This document shows, in pieces, positions 1 through 14,253 of a stretch of 64,000 bases of DNA (its first letter is position 1; the number at the start of each line of letters is the position of its first letter). The position numbers were made by a program, and so were the translations under genes. Below the pieces are notes generated by a model. The model saw only the letters and a program-made list of their open reading frames with translations, ran no database searches and had not been told where the DNA came from. The DNA comes from Maylandia zebra (taxonomy: Eukaryota; Chordata; Actinopteri; Cichliformes; Cichlidae). Location: contig NC_135175.1 of the NCBI RefSeq assembly GCF_041146795.1, forward strand, positions 21,592,575 to 21,656,574, read 5' to 3'.

Positions 1-488
1 TTTCAGTGAAAGAATGTCTGTTCAAGTTCAATTTGGGAGTTTTTTTTTTTTAAACAAGACTGTGACAAAAGACCACCAGCAGGTAGTTATTCAATACTGA
101 AGCGTTTCGCTGGGTGCTTATAGTGACATCATAAATTAGTTTAGGTTGGCTGAGCATAAAGACAGAAAATGGGGAAAATGCTACTCGATTAGATCAGTCC
201 TTGATGATAGAGGTCCCAGCTGGCTGCTGATTATGTCTAAGGTTCACCATACAGGCATGAGAGTGGTATTAAAATCTACTTGTTTAACCCTTTGCAAGAA
301 AGCCTATTTTTAAAAAATATCCACTTTTTTTATGAATGAAAACTGAGCACCATGTCTAATAGGTTCACAGGAAGGTAAAAAAAAGGGCAGTTTTGATTTA
401 GTAGTACATTTTACAGCCTTGCTCAAGTCAGTCCCAGTGTGCTTTGTTGAAAACACCATACACGACTTCTGCTTTTTCTCCACAATGA

Positions 489-1779
<1,291 letters not shown>

Positions 1780-3500
1780 CAAATCTCTGTAGCATTGAAA
1801 GCACTTTGTTACTTTTTGTTTTATTGTTTTTCTTTGAGTTTTTAAGAGGACTCCTGCAGAGGGAGAGTGATGCGCCTCAGTGACATTTACACAGAGGAGA
1901 AGAACAGAAAAAAATGCTACATGGAGGCCTCGTCAAAAAAAGGAAAAAAAAGGAGAAAAAAAAGAACAAAGAACACACACACATAGTAATAAATAATAAT
2001 TTTTTACTCTGTTGAATACAATAGATAACCTCAGAGTCCAGTAGGACGTTTCACCGTTACTTTTCGACTCATAAATTTCACAGATGTGTCCTGCTTTCAT
2101 TTGGGATTTTTTTTCTGACAACTCGCCTCTCTCCTGAGCCTTGCACAATGTATTGATTGTAGCATCTTTTACGAAATGGTAGGAAGCGCTTCCTAAATCT
2201 CCACTCATACTGGGATCATGAGTAGAGGGAGAACCACGTGGTAACGAGAAGAAATGATTTATTTTTTGTTCTCGGCCAAGATGTAGCGAGCGGTTCTGGT
2301 CAGACCCAGCAATAACCAAATGCTGATTTGTCTTTGAGCGTATACATGTATATGGCGTTGCCAATAACCAAATCCTGTTAGCTCACCTGCTATAGTTAAG
2401 TAATGTAATTCAGCATTTATAATCGATCCTGCACCTTACATTTAACTCCAGTGATATTTAAAGTGTACTCCTAACCGTCTTCGTTTTTATTATTGTGAAT
2501 AGTGTGTAATTCGTGGCACGTTACGTCATTTCTTTTCATTTTTTTCTAAGGACTTAAGGAGAAGTCGGCCGTGCAATGCAGCGTGTGGCGTTCGTGATGG
2601 TGTGTGTGCGTGTTTGAGATGTGAGGCAGAGACTTGAGATAACAATCGTCAGATCAACGTTTAGCTAATCAACATGCGAGCTTTCCCGAGTCAGGAGATG
2701 GAGTAATTTGTCGACTCTAATCTTTTTTTTGTTTTTTGCTTTTTTTTGGCTTACATTAAGCAGGCGTGCATCGTCTCCTGCGAGATCTGGCTATGAGATG
2801 TTATGGCACTTTTCTGTGACTTGTTAGTAAAACCTGATGTACTCTGACCTACAATATACGTGTAGGATGAAATTGAGTGTTACTGCTATTGTTATTTACT
2901 GCTTATTTTCCCAACTAAACACTGTCTGTGTGTTAGATGAGTGTAGGGAGAGCAATGTTCACAAAAACGTGCTTACGTAGCCGAATCAAATGGCCACATT
3001 TCATTGCAATCTGATGTAATCCGTGTTGTGAAGTGATAAATACTAAATTATAATCTAACAATTAAAATTCTTAAAGAGTACTGACAGAGATACATTTTTG
3101 GCACATCAGATGTGGCCACTAAAAGGAGCCCTTAGTGTTGAATTATATTATAACAGAGTGATTTATTTTTGTTAAAACAGTAACGTGTAGCAGCTAATTA
3201 AAACTGGGGAAGCACAGCGTAATACCCCTGAAAAAAGGCTTTGGCTCTGTGTACACTTTTGGCTATTGTGTGTCATAACCATAGTAGATCTGGAAAAAAA
3301 AAATCCTGATCCGAGTATAAACTGCTTAAAGGAATAGGTTGCAATTATCTTTATTTGCGTTCTTGTTGAGAGCTGAACAAGAAAATTGGTACCACTCAAA
3401 TATCTTGACTATTTCTTAACCTGCACACCATAGTGACCAGAAATTGTAATTTTTTTTGTACAAATTTAAGATATTTTACTTGTGATTTTTGTGTCGAATT
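1780..3500. other. 3' flank / probable 3' UTR of the zbtb47-type gene
   Basis: No exon is recognisable here. An AATAAA hexamer lies at 1988-1993, about 210 bases after the stop codon, and could end a short transcript, but A-rich sequence makes such matches cheap. The transcript may extend much further. Confidence 0.4.
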
Positions 3501-3501
3501 T

Positions 3502-4360
3502 CACCGACCACTTCATTAGCTACACCCGTAAATTGGTCATTCATGCAAAGAGCTAATCAGCCCGTCACATGGCATGTAGACATGGTCAAGACAACATGCT
3601 CAAGTTCAAACTGAGCATCACAAAGCTGATTTGAGTGACTTTGAACATGGTATGGTTGTTGGATTCAGACGGACTGGTCATAGTATTTCAGTCTGAAAAA
3701 GACTATAACATGAAAATATCAAGTGAGCAGCAATTCGAGCAGATAGCACTCAAATAAGCACTTGCTGCTAACAAGTTGTGCAGAAGAGCATCTTTAACAT
3801 ATTAGCAGCAGAAGACCACACTGGGCGGCACTCCTGTCAGCTAAGAACAGGAAACTGGATACACGGGCTCACCTTTGCCATTTGGATAGCAGGGAAGAAT
3901 TAGGGATAAGGAACATGAAAGCATGGATCCATTCTACCTTTGGTGCTGGTGATGTAATGGGATGGTGGATATTTTCTTGGCACACTTTAGGCTCCTTAGT
4001 AGGAACTGAGCATTATTTAAACACCACACCCTACCTGAGTATTGCTCCTAAGCATGTCCATTGCTTCCAGCAGAATAACATGCTGGTTCGAATGATCTCA
4101 GACTGGTTTCTTTAACGTGACATTGAGTTTACTGTAGTCAAATCCACAGTCACCATATCTTAACAGAGGTCCAATAGAACACGTTTGGGGTGTGGTGCAA
4201 CAAGAGACTCATATCATGGATGTAGAGCGAACAAATCTCCAGCAACTGTGTGATGCTGTCATGTCAACGTTGAATCTGTGCCATGAAGATCTAAGGTGGT
4301 TCTGAAGGCAAATGGGGTCCAACAACAACTAGCAGGGTGTAACTAAAGAAGTGGCTCGTT
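3502..4360 (+). mobile_element. Decayed Tc1/mariner-type element with terminal inverted repeats
   Basis: The left end (3502-3527, containing CGACCACTTCATTAG) is matched in inverted orientation by 4335-4360, with several mismatches. Just inside the right end, a + strand frame reads PIEHVWGVVQQETHIMDVER. This corresponds to the third catalytic block (NPIE.W) of Tc1-type DDE transposases. Earlier blocks are only traceable in pieces and are broken by stops and frameshifts, so the copy is inactive. The boundaries are approximate. Confidence 0.72.
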
Positions 4361-7300
4361 AAAGTATTTGCACAGAAAATGCAGAATCTGTAGGCAAGTG
4401 ACGAGGCTTTCGGTACCAGAATCATTCTGGTTTTCTTCCAGTAGTCATCAATTCCCAAGAAAGAAAGCATATGCCAAAATGCAGTTTCGGAACCTTTGTC
4501 TTTTATCATTTAGTCAACCTTTAGGAAGCCGTCACCTAGATGTGCTGGAAGCGTCAAAATACTGTCAGTTTTCCCCAAAGGTTAAGTTAGCAGGCTAGTT
4601 TTTGGTTTTCCTGACTGGGAGAGTGTCACTATCCTCGGTTTTATATCAAATCAATTTAAGAGTGGTGCCAATCACTTCATGTAACTCCTATTTGAAAATT
4701 AAAATAAGAACTCTTGTTTGACACTTCAGTCGATTTTGCATTCGTATCGGTCTCTGAATACGCACTATCATTCTGCTCCCGCTCACTTTATCTACTTATA
4801 GCCTAACTGTAGTATGGCATTAACCTGTAAATATTGTTAAGATGTGCTTCTTCCTTGTGATTTATTCCTCATGTTTACATTCGGAGAGTCAGTTGAATGT
4901 GCCCCAAAATGTGTCCTGGCTGGTACTACGGAAAGTTGGAATTTGTGGACATGCTTTTGTAAATGTAATAAGCTGTTTTATATTTAAAAAAAAAAAAAAG
5001 CACCTTCATGTAGTCTTATGTCTAAGCTCACCCCCTATGTATTTCTTCAATTTCCACGGTTAAACCGTTAGGGCCACGTCAGACGTAATTTAATAATGGT
5101 ACACTTTGTGTTTTTCTTCATGTGTCCGATACCTGTTTTGTATTTTGGTTTGCTGCTTTTGTACAGAGTCCTGTTTGAGACTGCCCTTTAAATGATTTAA
5201 AAGTGTAGAGTTCTTGAACTTAATGTAACTGAACAATATTCTGGCTGTGATTACAGTGAACTCCAGGATTGGAAGTGAGCTAAAAATGAGACATTTGGAG
5301 CACTGTGAGGAGGTAATGGCCAACACTGTCAAAGTCAAATGAAACTTTATTGTCATTCGTGACCATACAGTGAATAAAACTCCTCGATTAATGTGCAGAA
5401 GAATCTAAAGACATAATAAGACATATAGACATATATGAAACATACCAGTTAAGATTTAATCTGGTAGGCTGATTGTTTAGTGCTGTTGCTCTCTTGTGGC
5501 AACTCGGTAAACTGCACTCCAACCCTTAGATGTACATTAATGTTCATAGTATGTGTCTCGTTATCATCGAAGAAGCATGTAAAAGCTCAAAATTGAGATT
5601 TTTCCCACTTCCCTGTTTTAAGAAGCACTAGCCCAAGAGACAACATTGAGATACCGTGGTTACAGGTTGTGTGTTTGCCTTACATATGGAGGGATTTGAA
5701 TGTTTTTGCGTTATGGATAGTGACAGTAGCTGACAGTAAAGGAGGAAGTATAGTAGTTTATACTACTGATTTATGCACTTTTGTTTTGTGTTTCCAGATA
5801 CAAGGTGAAAATGGGTAGCAGACATGTATAAATTGAAGTAAATTCCAGCATTAAATTCCTTTTAGGTTTTTTTTTAAGGGTTTTTTGTTCAGTGTTGGTC
5901 TGAGTTTGTGGTTAGTAAGTTGCACCTTAGTTTTGTTTCCCTGAATAACTTTACTTGCTTGTGGTGTGGCATGTGGCACACCGAGGATGACTCTGCATTC
6001 TGGTCAGTCTCTTTAATACTGTCCCACTGTTTAACAAGTATCCGTGACTCTTCCTTGAGGGTGCAATCAGTGCAGGCGGTTTCTGACTGGTTTGCTCACT
6101 TCCATTATCAAGAGAAATTACTCTTAGGTGTTTCCACTTTGCCTCTGTTGAAGGGACTTAATATGTGACTATTCTTTTTCATTGCATGAGAAAACATAAG
6201 GGAAGGACGGAGTTGCCAAATTCAATTACGAGAAAAACTTTTAGTGCACTTTATCCTTCAATCTAGTGGAGATACAGATATAGTAGCAGTTTCCTTGATC
6301 CTTCCTTTCCTTAAAATACTTCCTTGCCTTAAAATGGGAAATTATCAAAATGCAGTTATTGACTAAATGTGTCCTTGGCAATGTTCAGTCCTCTGAAGTG
6401 AAATTTAAAGAGAAAAGGGACATCAAAAGTGTACCTGTGTGGAATCAGACCAAGAAACCGGCTGTAAATAAAGGCTTCCAAGCATGCATAGGATAGGAAA
6501 TCAAAATTCATCATACTGCTCATATTTGAAATGATTTGATGATATTTAAAGCTCAAAATAGTGTATTTGTGCTAAGAATATATTTCTTTTATAACACTTG
6601 CACATTGTATCAAATATAGTATAAAGTGGAGGACACAGTAACCAGAGGAATTTGGGTATAAAACTCTAAATTGACTTGTTAATCCTCCTTTGTTTGTTTT
6701 TGTGAACTAGTCTTCCTTCAATCCAGCTGCAAAGATAAAGGCCATCTGTGACATCAGAACAAGACTTCAATGAGTTGTAAAGAGGAAATGTATCAGATAT
6801 GGACATTTATTATCCCAGATATTACCTAAATTGTGAAAAATGAATTAAACAGGCTGTTTTATTATTTTTTTTAAGTGTTTTACAGTGAAACGGCAGTAAA
6901 GCTACGATTGTTAGACATGAAAAGGGAAATGTTGCACAGTGTGCAGGAGTCCTGTATTCCAGGCAGGTTGACTCTATGTATTTTGATTAGCCAAATTCTA
7001 ATTTACTAAGGCTAGCAGCCAAAGGCTTGTATTAGATTAGGCAAAGGTGGACCTGTCCTTGTCCTTAAATGAAGGTTTGTCAGTGATTAAGTGGGTGCCT
7101 AGACACCACGGTGACTGTGCATTCTGCAGTGCACCCAAGGTTGCCACATAGCAAACTGTGAGAGTGGCACTTCGGAGAGTGCTCATGGGATTACTAAGTT
7201 AGGTCTCTCTCTCTCTCTTTTTTTTCTTTTGAAAGCTGCTAATGATGAAGTGTGTATCCAAAAGAATTTTATTCTGTGGCCTTCACCTTCAAGAAAAGTG

Positions 7301-8317
7301 TTGGAAATATTGCTGTCTTATTTTAGAAACTGAAACTCATGATGGATATTGGAGAGAAAGTATTGTATTTCTTTTTGTTCTTGAGTAAAGAGTTGATTTT
7401 TTTTCTGTTAAATCTGTTAGTGTTTGGGTAAACACATGGAGCCCCAAAACTGACAAATCTAATGATACCAAAAAGTAGCATTGTTAGTGCAATACAAATG
7501 AGATTTTAAGAGGTTTCACTTGTTCGAAACCACTCGAATATGGACAAAAGTAATTGACCACACACAAGGTGTAATGTGTAGGTTGCCCAGTACTTCTGTC
7601 CCAACAGTCTATATTTGGTTGGGTTCTTAAATTTTTTGATTGAGATGAAGCTAATTACCTCCTGGTTTTCACTAATGCCGCACACATTTCCACTAATTGT
7701 GAACAAGAAATTGTGTCAAATTTGATTACATTTATAGACAAAGGATTCATCTATTGTGGAAAAAAATGACAAGATCTAAAGCTTTTTATAAAACTTCAAT
7801 TTACTTGGTTAAACTTTGAAAAGCTAACATAACAGTCTAAATGCTAGCACAAAAATAGTCTTTTGCAGTCTGTTGTGATGTCAAATGGCAAACTGTAGAT
7901 TGACTATTACTAAGAAACTTTGTTTTTGAATACCTGTTGGCAAAAGAATAGATTGATTAACACTACTGTATGTAATGCTGGCTGGCATAGTTTCATGATA
8001 GCTGCCTAGCTAGCCAACAATCCTTGTGGGCACTGTTTTCAGCTAAGCTAGCCACAAAGCGCTCTAAGTTACTCCACAAGTATTACATGAATTTCAAATT
8101 AGTCACTGCCATTAACAAATACTCATCCATATTTATTATATATGCATTAGGAGAATTTAACACATGGTGAGGAAAATGAAACATCAGTAGGTCAAAAAGC
8201 CTGAATGAAGAAAAACGAGCACGTGATTTGGCAAATAGTAACTGCAATAGTAAAATGAGAAAACCACAGAATACCTGACTGAATTAAATAACTTTGTGTT
8301 TGTTTTACTGAATGTTT

Positions 8318-8394
<77 letters not shown>

Positions 8395-9398
8395 TATTCC
8401 TCAATTCAGGTTAAAATGAATCTTTTGCTACCTTTTGGCAGTTTGAGGGCTCCATATGAACTAAAAGTGGGAAACAAGTGTAATTTTTGCATGAGAAAGT
8501 TTAGTTGTTGTTGTTGTTTTTTTTAACATATGTTTTATGGTGGCTTTCCCCTGTTTTTGAGTGAAGCTACATGTGATGGTAACCATAAGCATCAATGCCA
8601 TAGTCTATTCAAAGCTGTATTATTCACATTCGCATCACATTGCATTTCCCTTACTCATACTGCAGCGGTGTTAAAGAAACCATAATGTGTACTGTTATTT
8701 GCTGACTCTCTATAATGTTAACACTACAACTTAGTTAACTCTGGTGTACAAAGCCCATGTGTAGGCAGTAGTCGTCACGTTCAGCTATGATAAAATACTA
8801 AAAACAGTACAAGGACAGTAGTGTCTAGAGGTGCTAATAACATTAGACTGTATTTTCTGTCTTTTATTGTATTATTGACTAGTGTTTACTGTCTGTAACA
8901 CAACAGAGCGTAATGAAATCATTTCAATATTAAACAGTATAGATATATTATTGCAAATTCAGATGTGTCTTTGTGTTTTGTTTTTTATATTACAGTAGTG
9001 CTTTTTTTTGGCAACTTTGCTGCCATCTGTTGGGAAATGCTTATATTTTGCACTCGGATTTAGACACTTTAATATTTTGATTTATTCCACACAGTGCAAC
9101 AGGTGTCTTTAGGTTACTGACTCTGTAGTTTTAGTCTGAATCAGATTTAAACTTGTAGAAAGACATATATAAAATTATTATAGATCAAAAAGAAACAAAA
9201 AAACAAATCCACAGTATTAATTTGTTATAATTAGAAAAGCTACAACAAAAAATCAAATGCGTAAAATAAAACGGAAGAGAACAATGAACACATTGAGCTG
9301 AACATTGATGTCTGTGGCCCTGAACCGTTCTTTGGACTCTGGTACAACAACTGTGAACTAAACAGGTTCATGTTCATAAACGGGGACTGGAGGGGGTT
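4361..9398. other. Intergenic region between convergent zbtb47-type gene and klhl40
   Basis: About 5 kb with no recognisable exon. It is AT-rich and holds the long (GT)n tract annotated separately. A segment at about 5337-5400 (AACTTTATTGTCATTCGTG) resembles the edge of a dispersed fish retroelement, but I cannot assign a family. The 3' UTR of klhl40 enters from the right; a TTTATT at 9081-9086 (AATAAA on the - strand) is a possible poly(A) signal. Confidence 0.5.
8321..8393. repeat. (GT)n microsatellite, about 36 units
   Basis: An uninterrupted GT dinucleotide array. It produces a meaningless His/Thr open frame on the - strand. Confidence 0.98.
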
Positions 9399-12083
9399 TT
9401 ACATCTTGGTGAGACGCAAGGTATTCAGTCGCACCCCCAAAACTGAAGCCCCTGAGGCGTACTTGATTTCTTTCAGGATCCCATTCCACTTCTTCTCCAT
9501 CTCATTATACCTGAGGAGGTTAAGAGACAGTCGTCATTGTTTTTCCCAGGGCTCCTATCTCCCTCATTTGCGTTTAAATTTAAGTAATTAAATATCCACT
9601 ATGAACTGAAGCAGGACGGTGGCATCTTATGTTGGGTTCACTGAGTAACATTTTAAATACTAACACAATTGAGTAAATACTAAATATAATTAAGATTACA
9701 GTTGTGCAAAGACAATTTAACAGTTGAAATAACTTTTTTTTTTTTTTTTAAAGTCTGTTACGATCTACCTCCAGATGTCGTTCATCTCTTTAGGAAGAAC
9801 CTCTTCGCTGTCCTCTAAAGGCATCATGGCAAAACCTCCAACGGCGTAGAGGGAACCAGCCAACGACACGAGATTCAGGGAGCTACGTTCCTGAGGAAAC
9901 GGCACAAAGTCGGACCACCTGCACCGCGTTAACACACACACAGAAAAATGTTCAGTTAGATAAACCATTTAGCCACAGTTTTATTACATTTATTATGATG
10001 TGTTGTAACTTTACACTGACTGTGTGCTTTACAACAGATAATTAGAAACAAACTAAACTAAAAAATAAAGTAAAAGAAAAGAAATATAAATATAGGAAAC
10101 TCACTTGTTGGTAGCGATATCATACACCTCCATAGTGTCTGTCAGGCCGTTGTCAGTGACGCCTCCTGCCACGTATATTTTGTTTTCATGAACGGTGGCT
10201 CCACATAAGGAGCGTGCGTGCTTCATGGGCGCGAGCTCCTTCCATTCAAAACGCTTGGCGTCGTAGGCACACATCTTCTTTAGACAGCTCCTTTTTACAA
10301 AAGGGACAAAGACTCACAATAGTGACCTCTGAGATAAAGAAAACCCTCCTTTAAATCCTGAAGCCTTTTAGGGTCACACTTTTAATATGAACATTAATAT
10401 TTTGCTTGAAGCATGTACTCACTTGTTGTCTCCCTTTCCTCCAATCACGTATACAGTGTCATTATGAGATAATGTTGTATGGCCGTAAACTGGGTATGGA
10501 ATCGGCTCTGATTCGCCCCATTTAAAGGATCTGTGAATGACAAAACACATTATGTAGTTAATTATTAAGGATGACAAACTGAGTGCTTTTTCCCTAAAAT
10601 TTCATACATGAACTCAAGGCTGTACTCACTGTCTGTCGTATACCAAGACTGAATCCAGCATGTGCTCCTGCTCCTTCAGCTCCTTTCCTCCCAAAACAAA
10701 GATGGAGTTCTCAGCCTCGCCCATTCCAAACAGAAAACGGGGAGAAGGCAGGGGAGGCATGCCGAGCCAGTCGGCACTGACCGGGTCGTACTGTGGTCAC
10801 AGGAGTCAAACATTTGTAAATGTTTACAGTGTACAGAACTACAGTGTAGAAAAATATTTGCACTGAACTATATTTGTATGTGTACCGCATGTAATTGGAA
10901 GTTTTTCATCTTCTCTTTTCTTTCTACAAACTTTGTCTTGACCTTCTCCTACCTGCAGGAAGTATGAGCACAGTGGATCATCCTTGTTCTGTTCATCAAA
11001 GAATAATCCTCCGGCCACAAAGATCTGGTTCTCCTTGGTCACCAGGCTGGCGTGGTTTTTGGGAATCTGTGTGGAAAGTGATGCCAGAAAGCAGTCGTTC
11101 CCCGTTGGGTCGTAGGCCACAGCGCCAGCATCATTAACCATCAGGATCAAGTCTCTGACAAACATCCCAAATCGAAGATTATCATTCAGGATGCTTGGGA
11201 GAAGGCCCTCTTCATCATCTTTATCTTCACTCTCTCCATCATTCCCTGCTCCACCATCCTCCTCCTCCTTGCTTTTTCTTTTTTTAACTTCTGGCATTTT
11301 CCCAGCGTGGGCATCCTTAACCAGCTGGAGTTTCTGCTGCAACTCGGGGTTAGAGGAGATAAGTTTGTGTTTCTCCACTTTTTCTCTCAGATAGTCCTCA
11401 TTGACAAGACGCAAACGAATGCAGTCCAACAAATTCGGCAGCTCTTTCTCTCTGGTCTCTTTGTTCCGGGACACCCAGTTCATCAAAGCTTCAAATACCT
11501 CCTCTTCTGTCTCTACGTTTAGATTGTCATTTGATAAAATGGCTGCCAGCTCACTGGGAAGCAGCTGGAGGAATTCTTCATCTCTGGAGATGAGCTGAAA
11601 GCGCTCGCAGGCATAGTTTCGAGCAGAGATGGCCAATCTGGGACAGTCCAGCATCAAGCCGAGCCTGAAGATAGCCAGACAGTTGCTGAGGCTTAGGCGC
11701 TTTTGTAAGAAAGACACACATACAGTGAAAATTGAAGGGATCTGGTACATATTAGCGACAGCAAAGATATCCTGGACATTTTGCTCTGTCACATTGATCT
11801 TGGAGGTGTACAGATACTTCACGATGAGCCCCATGACACCTGGCTCCACATCCTCCAGGATAATTTCCCTCTTTTTGCTCTCGTCCAGGTCAGAAAGAAA
11901 GATGGAGCGGAAGTATGAGCTGCAGGCACACAGAACGAGCCGGTGGCAGGGAAACTCTTTGTCTTTGATCTTCAGCACACAGTCGACCAGCTTATCATTC
12001 TCCAGCAGGTCATAGAGGCCATCCTGGAGTAGAGTCTGCTGGTACAATCTGGGCTCATCCGCTGGGTTTATAGGCAGAGCCAT
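9399..12083 (-). CDS. klhl40: Kelch-like protein 40 (BTB-BACK-Kelch), complete
   Basis: Six exons on the - strand: 12083-10953, 10790-10630, 10530-10423, 10290-10105, 9918-9769 and 9510-9399. All have GT-AG borders and phases that close, giving 615 aa (human KLHL40 is about 620). The start is [20 protein letters not shown], which lines up with the family's N-terminus; an in-frame ATG 17 codons upstream is probably untranslated. A BTB domain ([18 protein letters not shown]), a BACK domain and a Lys/Glu/Asp-rich linker are all encoded in exon 1. Kelch repeats follow in exons 2-6 (VLGGKE, YVIGGKG, YVAGGV, YAVGGFA), ending in LTKM as in human. KLHL40 is a striated-muscle CUL3-adaptor-type protein that stabilises thin-filament proteins such as nebulin and LMOD3; loss causes nemaline myopathy in humans. 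The function here is by homology. No damage is seen. Confidence 0.96.
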
Positions 12084-12271
12084 CGTTCCTGGCAGAAGAA
12101 GTATGAAGAGCCTTTCAGGGGCTAAAGAAATCAAACAAAATGTATCTCCTCTATAACTAAGCTGTTCTAGTTTCTAGCCTGGAAAGAGGATTTAAAAGAG
12201 TATTCAGACACACCAGAGACAGCCCACTTCCTCAGCTGTCCTGACCCTTCAACTGAACTCCAACTGGAGGT

Positions 12272-12281
12272 TTATTTATAG
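12272..12281 (-). promoter_or_regulatory. TATA-like / MEF2-type element upstream of klhl40
   Basis: On the - strand the sequence is CTATAAATAA. It fits the MEF2 consensus YTAWWWWTAR exactly and also reads as a TATA box, about 190 bases upstream of the klhl40 ATG. E-boxes CAGCTG, the form favoured by myogenic bHLH factors, lie on both sides at 12233-12238 and 12387-12392. Together they would suit a muscle gene. This is motif evidence only. Confidence 0.5.
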
Positions 12282-14145
12282 ACTGGGTGCTTGGTGTAGA
12301 GCAATGGGCTTTATTCTGGAACTTGAAATGTAATATCCATGCTTCCCCTTGTCCCACCTCGAAGTCCACACCGACCCACTCCCAGACAGCTGACACACTG
12401 CTTAATGGGAACTGTGTCCAGCATGAGTCATGGCAGACCCTGGAGTACATGGTTTAGTAGGCTTCTCTGAGGGGGTCATCTTAGCATTTTGTAGCATTAC
12501 ATACATGTGACGATGACTCTGTGGAAAACAGAGGAAACTCTGAAATGACTAATAGATTTATTTTAATACACAGAATGTTTAACATAGTGTTCTTGTTCAT
12601 TTCAAAGAGAGAGTTATAAATAAGGATTTGGCAATATATTTGTTCAGCTGCTCTTTTAGACCAGTCTTTTTGCTAAGCTAACAGTTCTCAGTTTATTGGT
12701 GATCTGATAGGCTGCCACTACCACTATGAAAATTATTGTTTTCTAAAGAGCTGAATTAGTTTAAGTGTTGTTAAGAAGCAATTTATTTTATTTGAACAGA
12801 ACCAAAACACTTTCATTAAAAAGAAAGGCATGTAATAACCCAGGTAAAATGGGCCATTTAAGGTTTGACTGTCTTAGCTCTTTAAAAGCTGTCTTTAAAA
12901 GTAAACAGTACTTAACATTTAGCATTTGATGTGATTCGTCTGAGATTGCAAGGATGATGGTTCATTTTGCCACAGAAAACTCCATGGTGAGTGACCTGAC
13001 TTGTTAAAACTTACTCTTCAATAATAAGGTGAATAAGAACCAAATGAACATCTAGACATTTTGATTCATAATCCATGTTGTGCTGTCCTCTGCCAGAAAA
13101 ATGCAGATAATTTTCTAAATTAAGCAAATTTGTATGAAAAAACATTTTTAATTACCAGCCCAATTTACCCTCATGTATTAGATAAAATGGGTGATTCATT
13201 TCAGGTAAAGTGGGCCACCCTCTGAGTTGAGTTTTTTTAGATATTTTTAAAGTTCCCCATTTTAAAAATATTTTGATATATTTCTTATTCTATGTCTTAC
13301 ATTCCATTTTCACATTACACTACCTGAAAAAAGGATGAAAGAAACATGTTGATATAGAAGTGATAAATGTGACAGACATCAAAAGTGTTTTAAAAATACA
13401 ACTAGTGGGTAGAGGAAAGGATGAGAGGGGCTTTGGCTGAGTACAGTGGGACATTTTCACTGATCAGCTGAACCATTTTACCCTGAACACTGCTCGTGTC
13501 AAAAAACATGGGACAGCTAATGTCTCAAAAGCTGTAGAGGCTCAAACACTCATGTTTTATTGCATCAGTTTAACACAAAAATATTAAAAACATTTCAGGT
13601 AATCATGAAAACACAGTTAAATGTCACACATATTTTTTTTCTTAGTGATTTGCCAAAATTACCTGGTAAATTTACCCTAACAAAAAAAGGGAACCTCCGC
13701 CGTTTGATGTTATTAAATCCATTTTATTGCCTTGTTCTGGTCAGAGCAGTGATTCACCACAGGTGTCTGTAGCACTCCCTCCCAACAGTATTCAAAGTGT
13801 TTTCCATGTGGAAGCAGCAAACAGGATTCAGTGACAAAGTGCTGATGTAATGCAACAGAAATGGCTCACGGTACTATGACAAGACTCAACACTGACTCAT
13901 GTAGTGTAAAAAGCGCCAGCAGTTTCATCGGAGAGAACAAAAACCTGCATAAACACACAAAGTACAAATGTTTTCACTAATCTTTACTTTTGCTCTAGAC
14001 CAATCACAGTCCCGACAATGTAGTTTTATTGTTAGTCCTGGTTAGTATACAGGTGAACTTCACAATATGTTACAGTAAATATTCATTTACTGTAATTTTT
14101 TTCCATTAAGTTTTAAATTCTCCCTTAGGTAAAAATACTTAAAAT
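12282..14145. other. klhl40 upstream region and hhatl 3' flank
   Basis: No coding exon seen. Between about 12840 and 13680, short motifs resembling GGTAAAATGGGCCA recur in direct and inverted orientation (for example 12843 and 13203). This suggests a very old, unassigned repeat. Confidence 0.4.
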
Positions 14146-14151
14146 TTTATT
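14146..14151 (-). promoter_or_regulatory. Poly(A) signal of hhatl
   Basis: AATAAA on the - strand, about 100 bases beyond the hhatl stop codon. It is the first canonical hexamer after the stop. Confidence 0.55.
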
Positions 14152-14253
14152 TACAGCGAGCTTGTCTGCATCCATTCAAACTCATAATACTGTTAGCATT
14201 TGGACAGAACTCACAATTTTCATCATTGTAACCATTCGTTAAAAATTAAATAT

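Noticed and set aside
8192-8404. Open frame on the - strand with a His-Thr run
   Set aside because: Purely the translation of the (GT)n microsatellite.
10839-10952. Continuation of the klhl40 exon 1 frame past FLQ
   Set aside because: It runs into the intron after a good GT donor at 10952. The true protein continues in exon 2 ([15 protein letters not shown]).
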